Shown piece after piece: positions 51,833 through 63,274 of a stretch of 64,000 bases of DNA (positions are counted from its first letter, which is position 1; each line of letters starts with the position of its first letter). The DNA comes from Ziziphus jujuba. Its lineage: Eukaryota; Streptophyta; Magnoliopsida; Rosales; Rhamnaceae. Location of the stretch: the NCBI RefSeq assembly GCF_031755915.1, contig NC_083385.1, positions 13,785,001 through 13,849,000 on the forward strand. Direction: 5' to 3'. The notes under the pieces are model-generated. The model saw only the letters and a program-made list of their open reading frames with translations. It was not told where the DNA came from and did not search any database. A program made the position numbers and the translations under genes.

Positions 51833-52429
51833 ACTTATTAGGAGAAAATTATACAAACTCTCCCTCTCGTTTTGAGTTTTTTCGTATACACTCAATTCTC
51901 TAAAAATTGCACATATATCTCTTGTAATTTTATTTATTTATTTTTTTGCTTCATATACTGCCCTTTCTTTTCTCAAGTTTTAAAATTTGGTGATCAACAA
52001 GCTTTCATTTTAGAATGACAAAAATACCCTCAATAAAATATTTAAAAATAAAAAATTCATTAGGATTTGTATAATTTGCCTTAAATTCAACATATACAGA
52101 TAAACAAAATTTTAAAAATAAACAAATTAAATATTATTTTATGTCCAAATCTGGCATTTTATAATTTATTTTAATTTTTTAATAGTTAAATTTGTTTATA
52201 AAATAACTTCAGAAGAGATAGAATAATTATTTTTTATTTTTTATTTTTTATTTATTTTATGTTGAAGTTAACCATATTGACAGCCATATTTCAAAGTTTG
52301 ATTAATGAAAAAAGAATATGCGAAAGAAAATTGAAATTACGAGGGAGTTTATAATTTTTGAAAACTAGAGACGTATATGGAAAAGCTTAACAATAAAAGA
52401 AAAGTTTGTATAATTTACGCACTTATTAG
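51833..52429. mobile_element. Non-autonomous Mutator-like element (MITE type) with 9-bp target duplication
   Basis: The nine bases ACTTATTAG occur at 51833-51841 and again at 52421-52429. Between them lies a 579-bp segment whose ends are inverted repeats: GAGAAAATTATACAAAC at the left and, read on the minus strand, GCGTAAATTATACAAAC at the right (14 of 17 match). Similarity between the arms continues more weakly for about 90 bases. A 9-bp target duplication with terminal inverted repeats is the hallmark of Mutator-like elements. The interior has no coding frame, so it would depend on a transposase elsewhere. Confidence 0.75.
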
Positions 52430-54123
52430 CACCCAAAGAAATAAAATAATAATAAAAGAAGAAGAATTTCCTCTGATTTTTTATTCTATAAATAAAATAC
52501 AATCTCATATTTAGAATTTCACACGCTTAGTTGGGTAAGCAAAAGGCATTTCCATTATTATTATTTTTTTTTTTCGTGGAAATAAAAAGCACCTCCAAGT
52601 TTGTAGCACAAAGCCCAAGTAGACTACATAACTCCACATAGGCAAACAAACAAAAAGAAGGAAGAAAAAGTTTGAGTAGAAGATGTGGTTGAAGGCTTTT
52701 GATTCTATCGCTTTTTGATTCAAGCAAAGTTAAATAAAATAAAATAATAATAAACATGATAAATTGAGGATGAATAAAGGGAGGGAAAAAAAGAAAAAAA
52801 AGGCTAACATCTCCCATCATCCTCTGGCATTGAATCCAATGTCTGGGAGGCTAATTAAATCTATAAGGAGAACAAATCTGAGTATCTATGCCAAGTGGAA
52901 CATAAAATGGTCCATATATATGTGATATTGGATTCCTAACTTCTACAATTTTCTTAGCTAATCAAAACTATACCGTGAGGAAGTTAAATTCAGAGAAGTA
53001 GTAATTCAATTCTAACCTACTTGGGATTGGTCAAAACCTCAAAATTTATTGCACTTCTTCTCTCATACAAGTTATAAACCATGTAAGGTGGAGATTTTCG
53101 TTAGACAATTTTGCCCATAAAAAGCATAACTATCTAGAGACAAGGAACGGTACCTACCATCACATCAATTGAGATTACCTAACATTCAACATTGTCCCCC
53201 CAATTCAACTTCATGAACTGTGGCTGAGCAACATTGAGCAATATTTTAAAAATTATTTCTACACACATCTATATATATATATATATATATATGCCCTAAT
53301 TTGGTCCATATCAGCATAGTAGGTCCAAAATATTGCCTAATTGATAAAAAGAAGTAATTAATTGAAAATATCATTATTGAGATTCGTTTCCAAAGTCTCA
53401 ACAAATTAGTGTGAAAAATTATTGCATCGTATTAAAATTGAGTATTTTTTTTAGAATTGATTCTATTCAAAAAATGAATGTTTTTTAATCCAAAATTATA
53501 TATTACCACATAAAGGAAAAAGAATAAAAATAAAGAATAGAAAGATCTCAAAGATCTCCATAATTTCTGGGAAGTCTAACCTATAAATGATGGGTAGGCA
53601 CTTTTTTCTCCGTTAGCGACAGAAACCTTGTTGTGAACTCATTTATGGAACAGATAATAGGCCCAACTCCTCAATGGAAACCCAAAACAACATTTAGTGA
53701 GAAAACTTCAAAGTAATTTACAAAATCATAAACCACAGAAGACCAAAATCAAGATAAAAATAGAAACCCAAATTAGAGAAAAAAAAAAAAAAAAAAACAG
53801 AAACAAAAACCAAAAAGATTCGGAGTTTGATGGAATTATAAAAACTAAAAGCCAATGGTATTGGAACCATGATTTTGCCCACACACACATAGTCTCTGTA
53901 TCTGCAAGAAGGAATGGACCAGCATCATAAGCGGTCAAAGTTGTTGACCATCTTGGGTTTTGCATATATTTCAGAGTCAAAGGTTGTAGTTCTAAGCTTA
54001 TGGCACCAAGACCTAAAAACTCTGCTGGACACAAAAATACTATATAATATAATTATTTATTATTAAAAAAATAAGAATTATTTTAATTATAATAATATGA
54101 GTGGGTGGCAACTTTGGATAGAT
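52430..54123. other. Intergenic AT-rich spacer
   Basis: Includes an (AT)n tract at about 53270-53292 and poly-A runs. Nothing else supported. Confidence 0.55.
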
Positions 54124-54225
54124 GAGGAGCGTCTTCTTCCTCCATCTTCACCACAGACTCAGACTGGTGTGGTCCAGCCTTTCACACGTGAAGACGCTCC
54201 TCCCCTGCAATTATATTCACGTGTG
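54124..54225. other. Hairpin-forming segment with paired inverted G-boxes
   Basis: GAGGAGCGTCTTC at 54124-54136 and its exact reverse complement GAAGACGCTCCTC at 54190-54202 form a perfect 13-bp stem around a 53-base loop that could form a smaller CCACA/TGTGG stem. Two CACGTG G-boxes (54185-54190, 54218-54223) lie within a second perfect inverted pair, CACACGTGAA at 54183-54192 and TTCACGTGTG at 54216-54225. The stem is too short for a typical plant microRNA precursor. Confidence 0.6.
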
Positions 54226-56480
54226 TTATCATACCCTTCTTCAATATTATTTTTCTTTCATTTTTTTGCCTTCTAAATGTGGCCCAAACTTGCTTTCTCT
54301 TCCAAAATCACTAATAACATTTGTGGGGTCCCTTATTTTATATCTGTATATGTATATTATGAAGAAGGAAAAATGGTTTTTCTTTTTTCTTATTTCCCAT
54401 TAATTTTCTATTCATAGAGAAATTTGTATGCTTTTTTTTTTCTCTCTCTCTCTCTCCAAACAACCATTCAATTAAAAGGACATTTCCCAAACTAAAGGAA
54501 AAAGGTTCACTGTTTGTAAGTCAAACTTTGTGTACTGTATATGAAGATTGTGAATGTATTGGGCTAGCTTTTTGTTTGTTGAAGTTTGAAGATTAATTAG
54601 CCTTAGTTAAGTATAGTAAATAAAATTTAAAAACTATACCTGAGAATAAAAATGGAGATTTGGTATTGAGTATTGAGCCCCCTAGAGAAAACTGATAGAG
54701 TTAATTATTATTAATTAATCATGATTTTCATTATTATAAAATGTCTGTGTCATGTTTTATATTTACAACTAAAGGTATTAGATCTTGACAGCTCCTTCTG
54801 ATGATAAAATTCTTTTTTTTTTTTTTTTTTTTTGGCGAATTGATGATAAAATTCTTTAGATGCTATAGAGTAAGGCTAAAATATTTTAAAGACAAAGACA
54901 AAGTTTTTGTTGAGGAAATTCAAATAAGTCGTGTAACTATTTTGGTTGGTCTAGCTAGTAATAATATTCTTATCTGACTTTCTTATTTATATAGGTATAG
55001 CTGTATAATAAATAGGAAATTAAATTTTCTAACCAATTATATTGTACCGACTAGTTTTTGGATCTTGTGTCCTTTGATTATTTTTTTATTTAACAATATT
55101 CTGTTATATAGTTTTCCCTCCAAAGGAAAATGTTAAGGGTCAGAAGCAGAAACTCCTGGTCATGTTAAAAGTAATCACTAATTAGTTTATTATTTTCTTT
55201 ATTACTCACTGGCTCCTGCTTAATAAACCCCACTGATAATAAGGGTTTAAGTAAAACCCAATTGCCTAACAAGTCAGAAACATGAGTGGAGTCTCAATGG
55301 CAAATAAAAATAGTATTTATTTCTCTAAATCCAAGGTGCTTCAGAGAATCAGAGTGATTAAAAAAGTATCCCTACCTAAAACAAAAGAGAACAAAAAGTA
55401 TGGGAAAAGAAAGAAAGAAAGAAAGAAAGTGACTGGAACTATATTTATCATACATATCTGGACCATCATTCAAATGCATGCCTATTATGCTGATTATAAA
55501 TGTCTATACATTAGTGAAAGGCATTCTTTAATACATTCACAAGTTCTAACTAGCAAATAGCAAGACCCTAACCATAATGATTTGTTTACAATGCTTTTTT
55601 TTTTTTTTTTTTTTTTTCATTTTTTCCCCCCTTTCTTTTTAAGGAGGGTTTTGGATGTGCGAGAATTGGAACTCAAGTTTTATGATTCGAAAACAGTAAA
55701 CTTTGTTATTAAATTGTTTTTATTAAAAGTATGAGAATATAATTTTTTCTCCCCCTTTGAAAGTGTATGAGACTACAATCTTGAGGAACAAAATAAAACA
55801 AAAACCCATTAGAATCCATGGCCAAGACATGGACAAAGCAATTAATTAAGATTAGTTTTGAATACAGAAGAATGTCTCTTGTAATTAACTATACGCTCTT
55901 AGCCCTTAGCTATTGACCCTAATAAGTGAGCTACAATAATGTAAAAAATTCATTATTTTTTTGGTACAATTGTGCATTATGCAATGCCTTTCCAATTGCC
56001 TAATAGAGTATGCCTAGCTATTCTTCTATATTATTAATTGATAAAAATATTTATTTAAACACAATATATAAATTGTATTTATGGGGTTTAGTTGGATGGT
56101 AAAACTACCAATAATATATACATAAGATTTTCAAAACCTTTGAAAAGAAAAGAAAAAAAAAAATGTGCAAAGAGTTTGTTGTCCTGTTATTGATGAATGT
56201 GGAAAAATGAGGGGTGGCTGGTGAGGGAGAGATAATCAAATGGGACAAAACTTACCATCCTACAGCTGTCCAAAATCTGGGGACACCCACTGGAAAAAAA
56301 GATAGTACAGCATGTACCTAATCAGAAACACCACGGAACCTCAAACACTTCACGTATAATAATACTAAGATCTCTCCCAACATTTGGAAACATTTTATAT
56401 TTTTTAAGGAGTACTTTGTAATGTACCGTAAACTGTACACTCTGTTATTGTGTAACCGCTAATTAACTCCCCCTCTATAT
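54226..56480. other. Upstream region of the cyclin gene
   Basis: AT-rich, with poly-T runs (54815-54834, 55595-55617) and (GAAA)n at about 55407-55430. No gene supported. Confidence 0.5.
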
Positions 56481-56493
56481 CTCATCCGCTTAT

Positions 56494-56501
56494 TTTGGCG
56501 G
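56494..56501 (+). promoter_or_regulatory. E2F-like motif in the cyclin promoter
   Basis: TTTGGCGG fits the E2F consensus WTTSSCSS and lies about 220 bases before the cyclin start codon, upstream of a long CT-rich pyrimidine patch (about 56565-56589) that probably marks the transcription start zone. Confidence 0.4.
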
Positions 56502-56717
56502 CACCAAAACCGCTACTATCTATCACTCCCCTCCTTAACAACTTCTCTCACTACCCAGATTCCACTCTCTCTCTCCCTCTCTCTCTCTATGCCTTTCGAT
56601 TTTTGCTCAATTTGGGTTTCGTGGATTTAGCAGTTGAATTCTACAAATACCCATTTCCTGTTTTTCTTTAGATTTTTCTTCACTGCTTAGTTACTGGGTG
56701 ATTGAAGAACAAAAAGA

Positions 56718-58138
56718 ATGGGGGACTCTGACAGTTGGTTCTGTATTTCTAGCCTTCTCTGCCAAGAAGATGAAGCTTGTTTCAACAAAGAGGAGGATGG
56801 TTATGATGATGATGATGAGGAAAACATGTATATAGGCTCTAGTAAACCTTGCTTTGTTTTTGAAGATGAAGATGAATATGTTGAAGACCTGTTGAAGAGA
56901 GAGGTCTGTTTTGGATACAAAGGGTTTTCATCCTCTGATGATTGCTCCTCCGTAAGCCATACCCGGTTGAAATCTGCTCGTTTAGATGCTATTGATTGGA
57001 TTTTCAATGTTTGTTTCTTTATCTGATGCTGTTTATTCCATCTTGTGGTTTCTTTTGCTGGTTTTTTGGTTTGAAAGTTTTTATCTTTTTGTGTTGTATG
57101 TTTGAATCAGACTCGAGAAGTCTTTGGGTTCCAAATCCGAACAGCTTATTTATCTGTCACTTATTTTGATCGGTTTCTATCTAAGAGACACATAGATGTA
57201 AGCAATTTATTTCAGTGTTATGAACAATGGGTTTTTTGTTTTCAATGTTTGTTTATTTGTCCTAATTTGTTTTTGCTATTCTTTGATACAGGATGGGAAA
57301 CTATGGGCATTTCGATTATTGTCTGTGGCTTGTTTATCTTTGGCGGCTAAGATGGAGGAATGCAGAGTACCAACATTATCAGAATTCCTAGTTCAAGATT
57401 ATGATTTTGAAAGCAAGGTGATTCAGAAAATGGAGCTATTGGTTTTAAATACCTTGGAATGGAAAATGGGGTCAATAACTCCTTTTGCTTATCTACATTA
57501 CTTCATCAATAAATTCTGTGGTGAATCTAGACCCAAAGGATTAGTCTCCAGTGCTGTACAACTTATTGTGACAATTGCAAAAGGTACACTGAAGACATTA
57601 AATATGGACCATAAACTGAGTCAACATTAGTGCAATCTGTGCTAATCAATCTATTTTCTCTGATATAGGTATTAATTTAATGGATATTCGGCCGTCGATT
57701 ATTGCTGCAGCTGCAGTGTTAGCTGCATCTGATGGCCAATTAACAAGAAAGACAATGGAGCTAAAGATGAGTTTGATGTCAACCTGGCATTCCAAAGATA
57801 ATGTGAGTTTTCTTTTATGATATTGGGTTTTGATGAATCTATATGTAGAAGCACATATAACAAAATGGTCTTCAAAATAAGAATTTTTACTGATTATTTG
57901 TCAAATTTCATTGGAACAGGAACATATATATTCCTGCTATAATCTTATGCAGGATATAGAAAAAATAAAAGTCAAGACACCCAAATCATCAATTTCCCCA
58001 AATGTATTATCAATCCATTCAGGCTCACAAGATGTTCTAGAGAATGCACCTTTCAACTCTGCTTCAGGCACTAAGAGAAGGCTTTCTTTCAGTCACTCTG
58101 ATCACACTAGTTCAGTAAACAAAATTTACCGAACATAG
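56718..58138 (+). CDS. CYCD5;1: D5-type cyclin
   Basis: Five exons, 56718-57008, 57111-57197, 57292-57583, 57669-57802 and 57920-58138, splice in phase to 340 residues; Arabidopsis CYCD5;1 is about 323. The retinoblastoma-binding motif LxCxE is present as LLCQE (residues 13-17), followed by an acidic stretch. The cyclin box (about 85-200) includes RLDAIDWIFN, FGFQIRTAYLSVTYFDRFLS and LLSVACLSLAAKMEE, the last carrying the conserved lysine and glutamate that contact the kinase. The C-terminus SGTKRRLSFSHSDHTSS is characteristic of the CYCD5 group and separates it from CYCD3. D-type cyclins activate CDKA at G1/S and lead to RBR phosphorylation and E2F release. The E2F-like motif upstream suggests feedback, but this is inferred. 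Confidence 0.92.
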
Positions 58139-60078
58139 TTAGGGAACTGTGTTTTCTTCTACAGCTAATATTTTGTTTGTGTTTCTTTGATTAGATTATG
58201 TCTTTTCCCCTGAAAATTGATTTTTGATATTAGATGGGTTTATAGGTCTAATGAGTGTTATATATGATGATATGATCATCTGCATATTTGATGATTGGAG
58301 GTTTCAATTTCCAATACCAAACAAAAGTTTCAGCCAGAGACAACCAAGAAGATAGAGAAAAAGGGAAAGTACATAAATAAAAAGAGGATAACTTTAGCCT
58401 ACAGTAAAGAAGTAAGAAGCTGACTGAAAGTCCAAAAGCCATTAAGAAGGGAGTTAAAAAAGAAAAAAGGCCAAGAGTGAGCTAGAAGGCCATTGAAGAC
58501 TGTTTGTTTATAGTGATTCTTAGTAGTATTTGCTTTCATAATGCTATTATCGTTTACCCAACTTTTCAATCTCTTGTATTCCTTTCTTTCACTTTCTTTT
58601 CTTTTTCTTTTTTCTTTTCCATCAAAGAGAATATTTGTTAATGTATACATCACCTGCAACCCAGCCTTTCGTTGTGGGGGCTTGGGATGCTTCCTATGTC
58701 TTTCAAAAGGTCTGAAAGTCATGAGGAATGAAGGAATTGTTTTTGTTTGATTTGAGATATCTGTGTTGCATTTTGGCCATTCAAAGGTATGTAAAGGTGA
58801 ATGTGATAATATATGCTGGGAATGTTTGAGTTTCCTTTTGATGAGTGGGTTTTTTTGGTTTCCCTTTTACTGTTGAAGTTGCACTTTGGAAGTGGTTCAT
58901 GAAACCCCATGAGAATAATAGACAATCACTTAAGTAATCCATCACTGTCTAACTTCCACAAGGAACCGCCATGGCTTCTGATTGGACTTGCACATCACAA
59001 TTTTTCAAAACGGTGAAAATTGAAGACCCAAATTCATATTCTAACTTACCCATTTGCCAGCAGTGTAAAATTTTTGTAAAATACAGATTGCCGATGTAGA
59101 CAATGAAAATCTAAAACCAACCCATTGGAAAAATAACATTATGGTAGCCACATTGAAGTGCCACTTGTTCCAAGTTGCTGGTTTTAAGTGCAAACAAAGG
59201 CCAATATTTTTGGGCAAGAAATGTGATATTTGCTGATATTTTTGCACCATTTTCACTGATGAAGAAGTAGGACCCGGAGTATGATGATGAATCAAACGAC
59301 TCATTGTTATGGGTGTTTCGGGGCATGAGATTCATGGCATAATATTGGTGTCAGGAGGCTCCACTCATCCACATGCCTTCTTAGGGTTCATAGACCTCCA
59401 GTCTGTCAATGTACGAAATTGTGTTTTATGTAGAAAGCAATTATCATATCTGGTTTAACATTTCTTATTTGCTTGCTTTACTGTGTATATATATGTGACT
59501 TGTTTCCCTAGGACCTACAATGCCTTCTCTGTTCCCTGCTTCGCCATCTTCATATTGTTGACCATTCAGACAGACTGACTATTAAAATATCATGATGTTA
59601 AAAAAGTTATAAAAATTTGAAAATGTCTATTAAATTTTATCTAAACAAGAAAAAGCTTTGATTAGATTCGAACTCCAGGAACATGTTCAGTCTTGTATAA
59701 ACTCCAACTTGACTTGGCCGGACCTTAACAACTCCAATCGACATTAATCATAGCCTGTAATGTTAGTTTTTATTTGACTTGGAACTTGAATAAAAGTCAA
59801 ATCCGAAAAGTTTAAAAAAGTACACGAAAAAAAAAAAAAAAAGAAGAAGAAGAAGAAAGAAACAGAATACTCAAAAGCCCAGAAATTAAAATTTGTATAT
59901 TAATCTTAGTATCTATATCCCAGCTATCGGTACGGACCAAAGTTTTCTAATCTAAGTACATTGGAATATATTTGTCAATCGTCTAAAAGGAAGATTGATA
60001 TAATTTCTAAGGGAAATATGAGAGTTAAGACAGTTCATATATAAGAGAATCCAAGGCTTCATACATATATAATATAAG
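58139..60078. other. 3' region of the cyclin gene and spacer
   Basis: The cyclin 3' untranslated region should occupy the first few hundred bases. The rest has no supported gene; frames on the minus strand at 58248-59335 lack family similarity. Confidence 0.5.
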
Positions 60079-60442
60079 GGTTAAATACATTTAGTCTCAA
60101 TGAATTATTATACGTTTTGTATTTTACCATCCAAATTTAAAAATGTATCTTATTTACTTATTAAATTATTATTTTTTTGTTATTTATAGTCCAATTCTTC
60201 AATTTTGTCTAATAAATTTCTCAAAATTAGGCATATACACCAATTAAAAATGAAATAAAACAAATTTTCAACAATGACATCAGTTATGTGTGATGAATTT
60301 TTATAAATGCATAATTGGATAAATGACCCAAAAAAAAAAAAAAAAAACATAAGTTCTGGAGGCAATAGTTTATACTTTCTGTAGTTTGGGAATAAAATAA
60401 AAAAAATATAATATAGTTAAAGGTTTCTAAATGTATTTAGCC
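60079..60442. mobile_element. MITE-like element with terminal inverted repeats
   Basis: The left end GGTTAAATACATTTAG (60079-60094) is matched by the right end CTAAATGTATTTAGCC (60427-60442), its reverse complement with one mismatch. The element is 364 bp, AT-rich and non-coding. I could not define a target-site duplication, so the superfamily is uncertain. Confidence 0.6.
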
Positions 60443-60453
60443 AGTATAAATTT

Positions 60454-60485
<32 letters not shown>

Positions 60486-61010
60486 GCTCCTAGAAATTGC
60501 ATTTTCATATATTTTTCAAAGGAAACAATACAGACTGTGAAACCCAGCTCAATGACAATAAAAGCAGTCTCATTTCGATTAATGATTTCTTACTCAGATT
60601 AGGTTCTCAGGCCAATAAAAGATAAAGGGAAAAAAAGAACTAGTTGACCAAATGATTCCATAAGAACTCCAGCGTTAGATTGCCGAATACCCATTTTAAT
60701 TCCAGCATCCTCATTGTGTTTTTGGATCTTCATACGATTAAGATCCTAATTATTCAAAATGCTCTCTCAATCTAAATTTTTAACCTATTGAATCTGATAC
60801 TGTACGTGTGTGTCATAGTATACAATTCCAACATAATTATAGCTTGCAATTACACTTTGAAAAGCAACAGAATTTGGATTGTGGGGATGAAGAGGAAGAT
60901 TATAATTAGTAAATTTTTTATAATAGTAAATTAACAAAGATGCAAATGAACATAAAATTTGAAAGGTTATGTTTCAAATATGAGTTGTATTATATATGTT
61001 GTTTTTCTAG

Positions 61011-61175
61011 GATTCTCAAGAGATGTTGATGGATCACATCAAGCAGATAGACATGTTTCAGGTTTTATTATATCAGAAAACAATTTTTCGCTTCTTTCGA
61101 GAGAAAATGACCCATTTTAACGAGGGGAAAATTGCTGGAAAATTATCAGAAATCTTAAAAATATTACCATCTTAA
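61011..61175 (+). pseudogene. Orphan exon-like ORF, family not recognised
   Basis: Directly after an acceptor-like GTTTTTCTAG, a 55-codon open frame runs to TAA at 61173-61175. It reads DSQEMLMDHIKQIDMFQ at the start and IAGKLSEILKILPS at the end, with a charged middle (FRFFREKMTHFNEGK). Its composition is protein-like rather than low-complexity. No upstream exon with a matching donor was found, so it may be a stray terminal exon or captured gene fragment. Confidence 0.3.
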
Positions 61176-61504
61176 GAGATGGTAAGTACTGGATGGACAA
61201 AAATTTACTTTTATCTTGGAAGAAAATATTATCTTGTTCTGTGGTACATCTCACTTATTTCATCTTCATTTTCATCTTTCCCTTGCTAAAATTTACTTCC
61301 CTTAGTATTTTTTTTTTTAATAATTTTTTATCTGAAGATGTGAGATTTAATCTATTATTTATTTCTTCATTAGGAGCACTTAAATATTAATATTTTTTTT
61401 GGGATTTTTTTTTAAGATTTATTTTCGTGTTATTTGAAAATTTGAAATTGATCTAGTATAAAAAATAAAAATAGAAATTTGTTTCATTTTGATAAAGAAT
61501 ATTA

Positions 61505-62725
61505 TCACCGGAAGCCCTAAATTATACTGGTAGAAATACTTAAGTTCTTGAACTAATTTTTTTTTTCTTTTTTTTAAACAAGTTGGTCCATAAACTTATT
61601 CGTTTGTTTCACTGTTAGTTTCTTATTAACTTTCCATCTAAAATTCCGTTATCATGAGGGATCTAGTTAAACTTTATAAAGTTTAGAAACCATATGTTCA
61701 ATAAATACTAAAGTATATCTAAATAATACTTTTAATATATTTTTTTATTCATAATTATTTAAAAATATTTTTTAAAAATTATATTTTTTTTATAGAAACT
61801 CATCAAAATAAAATTGGATAAGTACTTTATTCTTTGAAATATTTTTTGAATGACATTAATATATATACAAATTATATATTAATAATTTTATTTTTAAAAT
61901 CAAATGTCATTTAGTAAAATTTCATTTTACGACCTTTATTTTTTTATTATAAAATATAGATTTTTTTTAATTTATGGGAATGACTTACAAACATTTTTAA
62001 ATTTTTATATTGTCTTTTGTATTTTATATTCTCTTAAAAAATTCAAACATTTAATACTCGATTCAATTTTTAGACATGATTTTTTATACACCAATTTATC
62101 CCCCCAAAAAAAAAAGACATGATTTTGTATAAAAGTATAACTTTTAGATTTCTGTAAGTCATAAAGAAATTATTTTTGAAAAAGATCTTTTCAAAAAATA
62201 TTTTTCTCTGACATTTTTAATTATTAGCATATATAATTTAAAATTTTTAATAAGTCAAAAATTAATTTTTTTACAATAAATTAATGGAGTATATAAAAAG
62301 AAACTTAATAAATGGTACTTGATTTTTTTTAAAAAAAATTATTTGAAAATAATTTACACATATTTTAAAATTTTAATCTTTTTTAAAAATATTACAAAAC
62401 CAAAGTATTCTTCTCAATTTTATTATTATGATTTTCTATGAAAAATTTTAACATTTGAAAATATTTATTTTATTAAAAATATGTTTTAAAATATTATTTA
62501 GATTTTTATTAGTGTTTATTGCATGTTTAGTCTTTAAACTATATAAAAAAATTATTTTTATCTTTTATGCTAATAAAATTTTAGGCGGAAAGTTAGTTAG
62601 GAAGTAATAGTAAAACAAAATAATAAATTTCGGAATCAATTTGTCCCAAAAAAAAAAAAAATTTGCGGATCAAAAATGTCACCAGTAGAATAGTTTGAAA
62701 ACCTCTATGACAATTTCCCTATTGA
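61505..62725. mobile_element. Foldback-type element with ~150-bp diverged inverted arms
   Basis: The left arm (about 61507-61650) and right arm (about 62572-62725) match in inverted orientation. Landmarks are TACTGGT near the outer ends, then a poly-T, then TTTGTTTCACTGTTAGTTTC on the left against TTTGTTTTACTATTACTTCC on the right, and AACTTTCCATCTAAAATT against AACTTTCCGCCTAAAATT. The interior is extremely AT-rich with no coding frame. Exact ends and a target duplication were not resolved. Confidence 0.6.
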
Positions 62726-63059
62726 TAATAGAGTATAATTTTACGTTGGATAATAAAAATTTATTATTATTATTTTTTTTTTGGTAATTTGGTAATATTG
62801 TTCAATCCAAGTTCGGGTTGAGGATGTACCTGGCTCTGGACCCAACCATATGGTAAAAGGGCTTGGGTTCCATCAACTTGGATGCACAAAACTAAATCCG
62901 GGGCGAGAAGGCCCAAAACATTGTAAGCCCAGCTAGTTTTCTCACCAGCACCAATAACAATCTTTCAAATTTAAAAACTTCTAAAGCGACATCCGACACC
63001 TTTAAATCACAAAGAACAAACAAGCCTTATCCGTAGAAAACTTCATAAATTTTTCTGAC

Positions 63060-63067
63060 GCGGGAAA
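63060..63067 (-). promoter_or_regulatory. Canonical E2F site upstream of the condensin-like gene
   Basis: GCGGGAAA, which reads TTTCCCGC on the minus strand, is the canonical plant E2F site. It lies about 210 bases before the start codon at 63275, as expected for a gene expressed in S/G2 phase. Confidence 0.55.
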
Positions 63068-63274
63068 ATTTGGGGTCAACGAGTTCAAGTAGGAGTCTTC
63101 ATTTGTCTGTCATTTTGTTATATGTCACAGTCAGTATTCCCTTTCCTTCCATCGTAAATCCGAAAATCGAAATTGAAAAAAAAAAGCAACGGTCGGCGAG
63201 TAGAAGATGGTGGCAATTCAGGAAATAAAGATTTCACAGTTTGAAGTTGGAAGAAGATAAGTGAAACACTAGTA

